DNA from: Effusibacillus pohliae DSM 22757
GTDB taxonomy: Bacteria > Bacillota > Bacilli > Tumebacillales > Effusibacillaceae
NCBI RefSeq assembly: GCF_000376225.1
Contig: NZ_AQXL01000125.1
Location: forward strand, 1-64,000
Reading direction: 5' to 3'
Length of the DNA: 64,000 bases
Shown here: positions 15,598 to 23,853 of the stretch, piece after piece
Layout: the number at the start of each line of letters is the position of its first letter
Numbering within the stretch: the stretch's first letter is position 1
Program-made: the position numbers and the translations under genes
Notes under the pieces: model-generated
The model's input: only the letters and a program-made list of their open reading frames with translations
What the model was told of the DNA's origin: nothing
Database searches by the model: none

Positions 15598-15776
15598 TGC
15601 CGGCCGAGCAGCAGACGCTGCAACAACTGGAGCAGATGAGACAAATCGGCAGCCAACTGAAACAGCAGATCGACCGGTCGTCCTCTGTTCTGGGGGCGAA
15701 CAACACGCCCGGACCGGACAGGGGCGGCGATATGTCTGCGGATAACTTGAACGATCCGATGCAGCACACCACGTAA
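15597..15776 (+). CDS. Possible 59-aa Gln-rich protein coupled to Uma2
   Basis: ATG 15597 overlaps the Uma2 stop (TGATG). The product MPAEQQTLQQLEQMRQIGSQ continues into a hydrophilic tail. It is probably helical in the first half. There is no separate ribosome-binding site, so expression would depend on coupling. Codon usage resembles neighbouring genes, but nothing else supports it. Confidence 0.4.
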   Translation: MPAEQQTLQQLEQMRQIGSQLKQQIDRSSSVLGANNTPGPDRGGDMSADNLNDPMQHTT

Positions 15777-15795
15777 GTCTTGACCGGACAACCAA

Positions 15796-15828
15796 CCTTC
15801 GCTATCCTGAGGAAGGGAAAAAAGGAGG
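15796..15828 (+). promoter_or_regulatory. Candidate preQ1-like pseudoknot over the queF ribosome-binding site
   Basis: CCTTC (15796-15800) pairs with GAAGG (15812-15816). The loop holds TCCT (15805-15808), which can pair with AGGA (15823-15826) inside the queF Shine-Dalgarno; the bridge is A-rich. Hairpin, A-rich tail and loop-tail pairing recall class I preQ1 riboswitches, but the class consensus is not matched base by base. Confidence 0.35.
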
Positions 15829-15837
15829 GAAAAATCG

Positions 15838-16200
15838 ATGCCGACACGTCCGTCGAAGGAACTTGAGGTGGTCCCGAATCCGCATCCGGACCGGGATTAT
15901 CTGGTGGAAATCGAAAGTCCGGAGTTTACAACGCTGTGTCCGAAAACGGGACAGCCCGATTTTGCCACGATTACGATCAAATATATTCCGGGTCCGTCAA
16001 TCGTCGAGCTCAAGTCGCTCAAACTGTACCTGTGGAGCTTCCGCGACGAGGGGCATTTTCACGAAGATGTGACGAACATCATCCTGAACGATCTGGTGAA
16101 AGCCATGCAGCCGCGTTACATGCAAGTGATCGGAAAATTCAACGTGCGCGGCGGCATTTACACGACGGTCACCGCCGAATACGGCAAGAAAACGGTTTGA
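15838..16200 (+). CDS. queF: NADPH-dependent 7-cyano-7-deazaguanine reductase
   Basis: 120 aa, the short unimodular QueF type. It reduces preQ0 to preQ1 in queuosine biosynthesis. The nucleophilic cysteine is in [15 protein letters not shown], followed by [16 protein letters not shown]-like [20 protein letters not shown] with the conserved Glu and His. No queCDE genes are nearby, so the rest of the pathway must be elsewhere or preQ0 is salvaged. Strong AAAGGAGGG site before ATG 15838; a terminator follows immediately. Confidence 0.92.
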   Translation: MPTRPSKELEVVPNPHPDRDYLVEIESPEFTTLCPKTGQPDFATITIKYIPGPSIVELKSLKLYLWSFRDEGHFHEDVTNIILNDLVKAMQPRYMQVIGKFNVRGGIYTTVTAEYGKKTV

Positions 16201-16230
16201 ACCTGCGTCCGCCCGGTCGCAGGTTTTTTG
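16201..16230 (+). terminator. Terminator of queF
   Basis: ACCTGCG (16201-16207) with CGCAGGT (16218-16224), then a T-run, directly after the stop codon. Confidence 0.85.
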
Positions 16231-16293
16231 TCTGTTGGAGGACTCGAAAAAAGTTTATAATGAAATCAAACCGCTAATGAGGGTGGGGGTTGC

Positions 16294-16500
16294 ATGTCTA
16301 TCGAAGATCACTTGACACAATTGATTCAGATGTTCGGGACTTTGCGTTCTGAGGTTTCCGAGCGTTTGGATAGGATTGAAAAGCGTTTGGACAGGATTGA
16401 AACACGTTTGGATAGGATTGAGGTTCGTCTGGATGTCCAGCGCGATCAGTTAGGGAAGACGATCGAGGATGTGGAAATTTTGAAGCGCTTGCGCCAGTAG
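16294..16500 (+). CDS. Small heptad-repeat coiled-coil protein, 68 aa
   Basis: The centre consists of near-identical heptads ERLDRIE-KRLDRIE-TRLDRIE-VRLD, also nearly identical in DNA (21-bp units), so recent tandem expansion is likely. It should form a parallel coiled coil. N-terminal MSIEDHLTQLIQMFGTL may be an oligomer cap. Similar LDRIE proteins are common and of unknown role. GAGGGTGGGGG lies upstream of ATG 16294. Confidence 0.7.
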   Translation: MSIEDHLTQLIQMFGTLRSEVSERLDRIEKRLDRIETRLDRIEVRLDVQRDQLGKTIEDVEILKRLRQ

Positions 16501-16624
16501 GGGGCCGGGGCTATGCCCCAGAGCCAACCCAGATATGGCGCTTTTTTCATTCTCGTGTATTCGAACAGGTTTCCCAGCTTCCTCCATTGCGTTGCGGATG
16601 AGTTGTGTGAATGTCGGCCGGTTC

Positions 16625-16657
16625 TTCCACAAATATTCCATAATCATTCAGTACAAT
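16625..16657 (+). promoter_or_regulatory. Shared promoter motif, copy A (macAB-type operon)
   Basis: TTCCAC (16625) and TTCCAT (16636) 11 bp apart, with a third weaker TTCAG at 16647, and the -10 TACAAT at 16652-16657, exactly 27 bp from the first half-site. Start-point would be near 16664, giving a leader of about 77 nt. No -35 hexamer is visible at the expected place. Confidence 0.7.
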
Positions 16658-16740
16658 GATGACAGGCTGGCAGGCGGGAACCGCCCCGCCAAATGACAAA
16701 ATCGTCAAAAATAATCGGACGGCAATGGGGGAATCGTAAA

Positions 16741-18237
16741 GTGGATCGCAAAAAACGGACCATTCTGATTGCGGCCGCAACCGCTTTGGTGTTGGCGGGC
16801 GGCGGGTATTACGCATATGCAAAGCGTTCGGCTGCACAAGCCGCCACCCAATATCTAATCGGGGAGGCGAAAATGGGGGATGTCACCAAGGTGGTGACAG
16901 CGACCGGCACGGTCCAAAGCAGCAGCACGGCCAACCTGACTTTCGGCGCCGCGGGCCGTTTGGCCAGCCTGAAAGTGAAGGTTGGCGATCCAGTGCAAAA
17001 AGGCGAGGTACTGGCTGAATTGGACAAAAACCAATTGCAAGTGCAAGTGACTTCCGCGAGCGCCAACCTGAAAAGCGCGGAAGCGAAACTTGCGTCGTTG
17101 CAGCAAGGGGCGACGAGCGCCGATTTGGCGCAGCTGGAATCGCAGGTGACGCGGGCCCAGGCCGATTTGGACACTGCCAAGCGGAATCTGGAGATCGCCC
17201 AACAAAACGCGGACAGCACCTATTTGCAGAAGCAGGTACAGGATGCGGCCACCCGGCTGACAGCGGCGCAGAACAATTATGATGCGGCGAACAAGACGGG
17301 GAATGCGGCACAAACCGCCATGGCGAAGGCGCAGCTGGACCAGGCGAACAAAGATTATGCCGCAGCGATCGCTGCCCAATCCAATATCAGCCAGGCGCAA
17401 ACTCAATTGGCTTCGGCGCAAAACGCGGTGCGTTCGGCGCAAGCGGCGTACGATTCGGCAGTAGCGCAACTAAATTCGAAAAAACAACCGGCCACGCAAG
17501 CCGATCTGGCACAGGCGCAAGCGGCCGTGGAGCAGGCGCGGGCGGCGTTGGCAACGGCGGAAAACAATCTGGCACAGGCGACGCTGACAGCGCCGTTTGA
17601 TGGAATCGTCACTGCCGTCAACCTGCACGAAGGGGAGCAAGTTGGCGGCAACACAACGGTATTGTCGCTGCAGGCGACCGGCTCCGCATTGCAGGTGGTT
17701 GTTCCGGTAGATGAGGCAGACATTGCCGTCATCAAACTGGGCCAAAAGGCAACGGTGACGGCCGATTCGCTGCCAGGTGAAAAATTCGAGGCGACGGTCG
17801 ACCAAATCGCGCCGGCCGGGGTGACGCAGAACAATGTGACCACGTTCCCGGTGACGCTGACCCTTACCGGTGACACGTCACACTTGAAAGTGGGCCAGAG
17901 CATGACCGCCAACATTGAGATTGACAAGCGGACGAACGTGCTGACCGTCCCCAGCGAAGCGATCCGCGGCCTGGGCAATCGGAAGTCGGTGATGGTCTAC
18001 AACGGCGAGGGGCAAGATCCGGTTTCCACAACGGTGGAAGTCGGGCTTGACGACGGAACGAACGCTGAGATCCTGAACGGTTTGCAGGTAGGGCAAAAAG
18101 TGGTACTCGGCATTCGCTCCTCGTCCAATCAGCAGCGGCAGTCAAACAACACAAACCCGTTTGGCGGCCCCCGCGTGGGCGGTGGCCTGGGAGGCGGCGG
18201 CAACTTCGGCGGTGGCGGCAACCGCGGCAACCGGTGA
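16741..18237 (+). CDS. HlyD/MacA-type periplasmic-adaptor-like efflux subunit
   Basis: 498 aa membrane-fusion-like protein. One N-terminal transmembrane segment ([20 protein letters not shown]) is followed by a biotinyl-lipoyl half-motif, an unusually long alanine/glutamine-rich coiled-coil hairpin (about residues 120-285), the second lipoyl half ([20 protein letters not shown]), a beta-barrel domain and a glycine-rich tail. In Bacillota such adaptors work with MacB-like ABC permeases to export peptides, antibiotics or lipids. GTG 16741 with GGGGGA upstream is chosen. First gene of a three-gene operon. Confidence 0.88.
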   Translation: MDRKKRTILIAAATALVLAGGGYYAYAKRSAAQAATQYLIGEAKMGDVTKVVTATGTVQSSSTANLTFGAAGRLASLKVKVGDPVQKGEVLAELDKNQLQVQVTSASANLKSAEAKLASLQQGATSADLAQLESQVTRAQADLDTAKRNLEIAQQNADSTYLQKQVQDAATRLTAAQNNYDAANKTGNAAQTAMAKAQLDQANKDYAAAIAAQSNISQAQTQLASAQNAVRSAQAAYDSAVAQLNSKKQPATQADLAQAQAAVEQARAALATAENNLAQATLTAPFDGIVTAVNLHEGEQVGGNTTVLSLQATGSALQVVVPVDEADIAVIKLGQKATVTADSLPGEKFEATVDQIAPAGVTQNNVTTFPVTLTLTGDTSHLKVGQSMTANIEIDKRTNVLTVPSEAIRGLGNRKSVMVYNGEGQDPVSTTVEVGLDDGTNAEILNGLQVGQKVVLGIRSSSNQQRQSNNTNPFGGPRVGGGLGGGGNFGGGGNRGNR

Positions 18238-18248
18238 GGAGGAACGGG

Positions 18249-19043
18249 ATGATTACGCTGCGTGATCTTCACAAACTGTACCGGACGGAGCATGTGGAGG
18301 TGCATGCCCTGCGCGGTGTCAACCTGCAGATCGAAAAAGGCGAGTTCGTGTCGATCATGGGTCCTTCCGGTTCAGGTAAGTCGACGATGATGAACGTGTT
18401 GGGCTGTCTGGACAAACCGACTTCCGGCGAGTACATTCTTGACGGCATCCGCATCGCCGACGCCTCGAACGACGAACTGGCGGCGATCCGCAACCGGAAA
18501 ATCGGCTTTATTTTCCAGTCGTTCAATCTGCTACGGCGCAATACGGCTTTGGAAAATGTGGAACTGCCGATGCTGTACGCTCGGGTTCCCGCTCGGGAAC
18601 GGCGGGAACGGGCGATGCGGGCGCTCGAGATGGTCGGCCTGGCGAACCGCATGCATCATCGGCCGAATGAATTGTCAGGCGGGCAGCAGCAGCGGGTGGC
18701 GATCGCCCGTTCGCTGGTGAACAACCCGGCCATTTTGCTGGCGGACGAACCGACCGGCAACCTGGACAGCCGGTCGACCGAGGAAATTTTGGCGATTTTT
18801 CAACAGCTCAATCAAATGGGACATACGATTGTGATCGTGACGCACGAGGAACATGTGGCCCGGCACACGAAGCGGATCGTCTGGTTTCGGGACGGCAATA
18901 TTGAGAGCGATACGATCGTCGAGCAGCCGTATATCGCCGCCCCGGTCGGAAAGCCGGCCGCGGCCGAAGGAGTGGCTGTGGCAGCTGGGAATCCAGCTTC
19001 ACCGGGATTGATCGCCGCAGACAGTGAGGAGGCGATCGTATGA
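18249..19043 (+). CDS. MacB/LolD-type ABC transporter ATP-binding protein
   Basis: 264 aa. Walker [11 protein letters not shown]-loop FQSFNLL, signature LSGGQQQR, Walker [13 protein letters not shown] and the switch histidine in IVTHEEHVA. The sub-family fits MacB/LolD ([11 protein letters not shown]). An extra Ala/Gly/Pro-rich tail of about 40 residues follows the nucleotide-binding domain and is unusual. ATG 18249 has GAGGAGG 6 bp upstream; the end overlaps the permease gene by four bases. Confidence 0.92.
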   Translation: MITLRDLHKLYRTEHVEVHALRGVNLQIEKGEFVSIMGPSGSGKSTMMNVLGCLDKPTSGEYILDGIRIADASNDELAAIRNRKIGFIFQSFNLLRRNTALENVELPMLYARVPARERRERAMRALEMVGLANRMHHRPNELSGGQQQRVAIARSLVNNPAILLADEPTGNLDSRSTEEILAIFQQLNQMGHTIVIVTHEEHVARHTKRIVWFRDGNIESDTIVEQPYIAAPVGKPAAAEGVAVAAGNPASPGLIAADSEEAIV

Positions 19044-20260
19044 ACCTGTACGAATCGATCCGTGTGTCCCTGCAGAGTCTGGTGGCTAACAAACTGCGCT
19101 CGTTGCTCACGATGCTCGGGATCATTATCGGGGTGAGTGCGGTGATCGTCATGGTGTCGATTGGCCAGGGGGCAACCGCGTCCGTGACGAACCAGATTCA
19201 AAGTCTGGGATCCAACCTGTTGACCGTCTCGCCCGGACAGGCTATCTCCGGCGGTGTGTCGCTCGGCATCGGCAGTTCCACGACGCTCAAGTTGTCGGAT
19301 GTGGAGGCGATCCAAAAATCCTCTCCGTCCGTCAAGGCGGTCGCGCCAACGGTGTCACGGAACGCGCAGATCGTCTATCAACAGCGCAATACCAACACGC
19401 AAGTGCTGGGAACGACCCCTGATTACTCGCAGGTGCGGGCTGTCAATACGCAAAAGGGCCGGTTTTTTAACGAAAGCGAACTGGCGGGCGGTGCCAAAGT
19501 GTGCGTGTTGGGTCCGACTGTCGTCCAGAATTTGTTCGGATTTGCCGATGTGGATCCGGTTGGGGAGATGATCCGCATCAACGGCATTCCGTTTCGGATT
19601 GTCGGCGTGGTGGAAAGCAAAGGGTCGAGCGGCTTCGTCAACACTGATGATATGATCTTGATCCCGATCTCGACCGCCCAATCGCGGCTGATCGGCAATC
19701 AGAACGTACGCAATATGTTTATCGAGGCAAAATCGGCCGACCTGATGGATCGGGCCAGCCTTGAAGTGCAGGCCGCCTTGCGGCGGGCCCACCACCTTGC
19801 GCCGAACCAGCCGGACGATTTCGTAATCAGCAGCCAGGCCGATGTGCTGTCTACGTTTCAGGGGGTGACCCAGACGATGACGCTGTTTTTGGGAGGCGTG
19901 GCCGCCATCTCCCTGATCGTCGGCGGAATCGGTGTGATGAACATCATGCTCGTGTCGGTGACGGAGCGTACGCGCGAGATCGGGATTCGCAAGGCGCTGG
20001 GCGCCAGGTATCGGGATCTGTTAATGCAGTTTTTGATTGAAGCGGTGGTGTTGAGCCTGATCGGCGGCGTGATCGGGATTCTGTTGGGGGCTGTCGGCTC
20101 GTCACTGGTTGGCCGGGCGATGAATCTGGCGACCGAACTGTCGGTCGGTGCGATTCTGACGGCATTCGGATTTTCCGGATTGATCGGCATTATTTTCGGA
20201 GTGTTTCCGGCGCGGAAGGCGGCCAAACTGGAGCCGATCGACGCGCTGCGCTACGAGTAA
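19040..20260 (+). CDS. MacB-type ABC transporter permease (FtsX fold)
   Basis: 406 aa. One N-terminal transmembrane helix ([20 protein letters not shown]), a large extracytoplasmic MacB_PCD domain of about 230 residues, then three C-terminal helices of the FtsX domain with the conserved [20 protein letters not shown] and [14 protein letters not shown]. It forms the mechanotransmission permease of the operon with the adaptor and ATPase. Start ATG 19040 overlaps the previous stop. Confidence 0.93.
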   Translation: MNLYESIRVSLQSLVANKLRSLLTMLGIIIGVSAVIVMVSIGQGATASVTNQIQSLGSNLLTVSPGQAISGGVSLGIGSSTTLKLSDVEAIQKSSPSVKAVAPTVSRNAQIVYQQRNTNTQVLGTTPDYSQVRAVNTQKGRFFNESELAGGAKVCVLGPTVVQNLFGFADVDPVGEMIRINGIPFRIVGVVESKGSSGFVNTDDMILIPISTAQSRLIGNQNVRNMFIEAKSADLMDRASLEVQAALRRAHHLAPNQPDDFVISSQADVLSTFQGVTQTMTLFLGGVAAISLIVGGIGVMNIMLVSVTERTREIGIRKALGARYRDLLMQFLIEAVVLSLIGGVIGILLGAVGSSLVGRAMNLATELSVGAILTAFGFSGLIGIIFGVFPARKAAKLEPIDALRYE

Positions 20261-20280
20261 AGGAAGCCTTTCATTGTGAC

Positions 20281-20316
20281 AGGACTACTGCTGCGGCAGG
20301 GGTTCTGTTTGATTTT
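20281..20316 (+). terminator. Terminator of the macAB-type operon
   Basis: AGGACTACTGC pairs with GCAGGGGTTCT (one mismatch, two wobble pairs), then GTTTGATTTT. Confidence 0.6.
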
Positions 20317-20336
20317 CACCGAAAATCCCATTCTTT

Positions 20337-20369
20337 TTCCATAATTATTCCATACTTGTCGACTAGACT
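20337..20369 (+). promoter_or_regulatory. Shared promoter motif, copy B (C39...TatC operon)
   Basis: TTCCATAATTA then TTCCATA (half-sites at 20337 and 20348) and -10 TAGACT at 20364-20369. Same spacing as copies A, C and D. Predicted leader about 42 nt before the GTG start at 20418. Confidence 0.7.
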
Positions 20370-20417
20370 GGATGTTAACAGGACAACATATCTTTTTTCC
20401 CAGGAAGTGAGAACGCT

Positions 20418-21320
20418 GTGAAAAAAAGATGGTTTGCCAGTTTTCTGGTCGTGTCGGCCGCCGTGTCGGGCGTCGTATACGCGGACCATATCCGCGAAGT
20501 GATACACGAGCAAGCGGTCGCCGAAACGCCGGCCGCTCCGGATCAGCAGCCGGACAGCCGGAACCGGGAGGTACCGGCAGCGCAGGATACGCTAAAGAAA
20601 CCGGCCAGCGATGCGAACGGCCAGATTCAGCCGGAAAGTGTGAAGCAAACGCCGACCGAAAGCCCGGATCACCCGCCCCAGCAAAACGGGGCCGCGCCGA
20701 AGCCGCAAGCCGCTTCCAAGGTGGAAATTCAAGTGCCGGGACAATCGCAGGAACCGGAATATTATAACGGCTGTGAAGTGACCAGCGTATCGATGTTGCT
20801 GACCGCTGCCGGCCATCCGATGGACAAGACGGAACTGGCCGACCGCATCGCGAAGGATTCGACGCCGCAGGTGGTGGATGAAAACGGTGCGATCATTTCG
20901 TGGGGAGATCCAAACGTCGGGTTTGTCGGGGACATTACCGGACAACAACCTGGTTATGGAGTGTATCACGGCCCGGTCGCAAAGATGCTCAATTCGATTT
21001 TGCCAAACGGGGCGGAGGATTTGACGGGCCGGCCGTTTGACGAGATTTTGGGCCGTGTCGCGGCAGGCAAACCGGTGATCGTGTGGACGACGGTCGATTT
21101 TCAGCCGACGAGCGGGTGGGTCAAGTGGCAGGGACCGAATGGCCCCGTCAAGGCGACCTTCGATGAACACGCGGTGCTTTTGGTGGGGTATGACGACCAA
21201 CATGTGTTTGTCAACGACCCGCTGGACGGTTCGGCCGGCAAGGCGGTCGATCGCAACTCGTTCACGACTGCATGGGAGCAACTGGGCAAGCAGGCGGTGA
21301 CGTTCAAAGGGGGAGTTTAA
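20418..21320 (+). CDS. Secreted C39-like cysteine peptidase
   Basis: 300 aa. An N-terminal signal or anchor is followed by a Pro/Gln/Asp-rich linker (about residues 35-110) and a Peptidase_C39_2 domain. The catalytic cysteine is in EYYNGCEVTSVSMLL, the histidine in FDEHAVLLVGYDD and the Asp in FVNDPLDG. The family cleaves peptides outside the cell, possibly precursor or wall peptides; the substrate is unknown. GTG 20418 is preceded by AGGAAGTGA. It opens an operon with two Tat- or surface-related genes and ends 1 bp before the next start. Confidence 0.85.
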   Translation: MKKRWFASFLVVSAAVSGVVYADHIREVIHEQAVAETPAAPDQQPDSRNREVPAAQDTLKKPASDANGQIQPESVKQTPTESPDHPPQQNGAAPKPQAASKVEIQVPGQSQEPEYYNGCEVTSVSMLLTAAGHPMDKTELADRIAKDSTPQVVDENGAIISWGDPNVGFVGDITGQQPGYGVYHGPVAKMLNSILPNGAEDLTGRPFDEILGRVAAGKPVIVWTTVDFQPTSGWVKWQGPNGPVKATFDEHAVLLVGYDDQHVFVNDPLDGSAGKAVDRNSFTTAWEQLGKQAVTFKGGV

Positions 21321-21321
21321 C

Positions 21322-22599
21322 GTGATTCTGCAAACACACGAAGCGAAAATCGCCCACCTGCTGCGGAGAACCGGATTCACCGCAAACCAGGAGCAGGTAG
21401 ACGAATTACGAACGGCGTCCCTGCCAGAGATCGTAGACCGCTTGCTGAACGCGCCGCCGCTCAATCCGCAGCCGCCCGCCGATCTGACCGGCGAGAATCC
21501 CTCGGAAGCCAAGCAAAAACTGCAACGCTGGTGGCTCGGCACCATGCTGCATTCCCCCAATCCGCTGCAGGAAAAAATGACTCTTTTCTGGCACGGCCAT
21601 TTCACCTCCGCCATTTACAAAGTGAAAGACGGGCGGCTGATGGCCCGGCAAAATCAACTGCTGCGGCAATACGCGTTGGGTAATTTCCGCGAACTGGCGT
21701 ATCGGATTTCGATCGATCCGGCGATGCTGGTCTGGCTCGACAATCAAAGCAACGTGAAAAAATCCCCGAACGAGAACTACGCCCGCGAATTCCTTGAACT
21801 GTTCACGTTAGGCATCGGCCATTATACGGAAACGGACGTGAAGGAAGCGGCGCGCGCCTTCACCGGCTGGAAACTGGACAAAAAGACCGGACAAGTCACG
21901 TTTCAAAGTCAACAGCATGATAACGGCAGCAAAACGATCCTCGGCAAAACCGGCAAATTCGGCCTTCGGGAAACGGTCGATCTGGTGATGGAACACCCTG
22001 CCTGCGCTCGCTTTATCGCGAGAAAACTGTGGAGCTTCTTCGCTTACCCCAACCCGGCGGACGAGGTCATTACCCCGGTCGCTGACGCTTTTGCCCGCAG
22101 CGGATTTGAGATTTCCGCCGCGCTGCGGGCTATTTTTAACTCCGGCGAGTTTTACTCGGACCGTGCCTACCGGAGCATTGTGAAAAATCCGGCTGAGTAT
22201 GTGGTCGGTATCCTCGCCCTGCTGCCGCAAGCCGGGCAAAAGAGTGAAAAAATCGTTTTGCAGGCGATGAGCGCGATGGGCCAGGAACTGTTCAATCCGC
22301 CGAATGTGGCGGGGTGGCCGGATGGACCGGCGTGGCTCAACACGTCGATGCTGCTGGCTCGCTGCAATTTTGTCGAAGCGGTGGTCGAGTCGCTGACGCC
22401 AAATGAGTTTCCCCTGCAGGGAGAGCGGCCCGGAGTGATGGTGGAAGATCTGCTGCAGCGCGTCGGGCTGGCGGATGCATCGCAAAATACCCGGCTACAA
22501 CTGCAGCACTATGCGGAGCAAACGATGTCGGACCGGACGGCGCTTATGCGCGGCCTGCTTCATTTGTCTCTGATTTCTCCGGAAGCGCAATTGAAGTGA
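21322..22599 (+). CDS. DUF1800 family protein
   Basis: 425 aa DUF1800 protein of unknown function. Recognisable are HLLRRTGFTANQEQVDEL, MTLFWHGHFTS, NENYARELLELFTLGIGHYT-like NENYAREFLELFTLGIGHYT and AARAFTGW. DUF1800 and DUF1501 genes are paired in many phyla, where they look like a secreted or surface partner pair. No clear signal peptide is seen here, so it may be carried out with its partner. GTG 21322 after AAAGGGGGAG. Confidence 0.87.
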   Translation: MILQTHEAKIAHLLRRTGFTANQEQVDELRTASLPEIVDRLLNAPPLNPQPPADLTGENPSEAKQKLQRWWLGTMLHSPNPLQEKMTLFWHGHFTSAIYKVKDGRLMARQNQLLRQYALGNFRELAYRISIDPAMLVWLDNQSNVKKSPNENYAREFLELFTLGIGHYTETDVKEAARAFTGWKLDKKTGQVTFQSQQHDNGSKTILGKTGKFGLRETVDLVMEHPACARFIARKLWSFFAYPNPADEVITPVADAFARSGFEISAALRAIFNSGEFYSDRAYRSIVKNPAEYVVGILALLPQAGQKSEKIVLQAMSAMGQELFNPPNVAGWPDGPAWLNTSMLLARCNFVEAVVESLTPNEFPLQGERPGVMVEDLLQRVGLADASQNTRLQLQHYAEQTMSDRTALMRGLLHLSLISPEAQLK

Positions 22600-22611
22600 G
22601 GGGGTGGCGGT

Positions 22612-23829
22612 ATGGACATGACGCGACGGGAGTTTCTGAAAAAAAGCGGACTTACGCTACTGGTGCTGGGCATGTCTGGTTCGCTCGGATACTGGGGCTG
22701 GCGGCATGTGTTCGGCGAGGCGGACACTGGCAATAATATTCTGGTTGTGGTCCAACTGTCTGGCGGAAACGACGGACTGAATACGGTAATCCCCTACGGG
22801 ATCGGAACGTATTATGACAAACGGCCGACGCTGGGCATTGCTCAAAAAGAGGTGCTGCCGCTACACAACCAGATTGGGCTGCATCCAAGTCTGACCGGCT
22901 TGAAAGACCTGTATGGCCGGGGGAAACTGGCGATCATTCAGGGCGTCGGGTACCCGAATCCGAACCGGTCCCATTTTCGCTCAATGGAGATCTGGCAGAC
23001 GGCCGTCCCCGACAAGACGAATGTCACCACCGGATGGCTGGGGCGCTATCTGGATGTGACGCAACGGCAGACGGTCAATCCGTTGCTTGGATTGTCGGTC
23101 GGTTCCCCATCGAAAATTTTTCTGGCGCAAAAAAGCGACGTACCGGCGATTGACAATGTGGCGCAGTTCCGGTTTCTGGTGAAAGGGGCGGCAGCGGAAC
23201 GGGAACGGCGGCTCGATGTGCTGCGCAAGATGTACAGCGGCGGCGACGGCATGTTGCGGATGGTCGGGGAAAAAGGGATCACGGCGCTGCAAGCGTCTGA
23301 GAAAGTACAGGCGACAGTCAAACCTTCGTCCGCGACGGATGCGTATCCGAAGAAGTCGAAGTTTGCCGAAAATCTGCGGTTGATCGCCGACTTGATCGGC
23401 GCCGGATTGGGCACCAAAACGTATTTTACACAGTTGGGAGGATTTGACGACCATTCCCGCGAAAAAGAACAGCATGCTGCTTTGCTGAAAGAACTGGACA
23501 GTTGTTTGCACGCGTTTTATCAGGATTTGGAAAAGCGCGGAGCGGTGGATCGCGTGGCCGTTTTGGTGTATTCTGAGTTTGGCAGGCGCGTGCAGGAAAA
23601 TGCGAGCGGCGGCACCGACCACGGAACGGCCGGTCCTGTGTTTGTGCTGGGAGGCAAAGTGAAGGGCGGCCTTTACGGCGAGATGCCGAGTTTGGCATCG
23701 CTTGACAACGGAGACTTGAAGTACACGGTCGATTTCCGCTCGGTTTACGCGACGCTGCTCGACCGCTGGCTGAACGCTCCCTCGCAGGAGATTCTGGGGG
23801 GAACGTTTGAGACTTTGCGGTTTGTGTGA
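22612..23829 (+). CDS. DUF1501 family protein with twin-arginine signal
   Basis: 405 aa. The N-terminus MTRREFLKKSGLTLLVLG is a good Tat signal, followed by VVQLSGGNDGLNTVIPYG and HPSLTGLKDLYGRGKLAIIQ of DUF1501, a family with an alkaline-phosphatase-like (sulfatase-like) fold. EFGRRVQENASGGTDHGTA near the C-terminus is conserved and probably metal-binding. Export through the Tat route fits the tatC gene two genes downstream. Likely partner of the preceding DUF1800 protein; substrate unknown. Confidence 0.88.
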   Translation: MDMTRREFLKKSGLTLLVLGMSGSLGYWGWRHVFGEADTGNNILVVVQLSGGNDGLNTVIPYGIGTYYDKRPTLGIAQKEVLPLHNQIGLHPSLTGLKDLYGRGKLAIIQGVGYPNPNRSHFRSMEIWQTAVPDKTNVTTGWLGRYLDVTQRQTVNPLLGLSVGSPSKIFLAQKSDVPAIDNVAQFRFLVKGAAAERERRLDVLRKMYSGGDGMLRMVGEKGITALQASEKVQATVKPSSATDAYPKKSKFAENLRLIADLIGAGLGTKTYFTQLGGFDDHSREKEQHAALLKELDSCLHAFYQDLEKRGAVDRVAVLVYSEFGRRVQENASGGTDHGTAGPVFVLGGKVKGGLYGEMPSLASLDNGDLKYTVDFRSVYATLLDRWLNAPSQEILGGTFETLRFV

Positions 23830-23853
23830 ACGGATCAAGTTGGTGGAGAGAAT

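Noticed and set aside
16360-16440. Short regular repeats resembling a CRISPR array
   Set aside because: The repeats are 21-bp heptad codons inside a reading frame without spacers.
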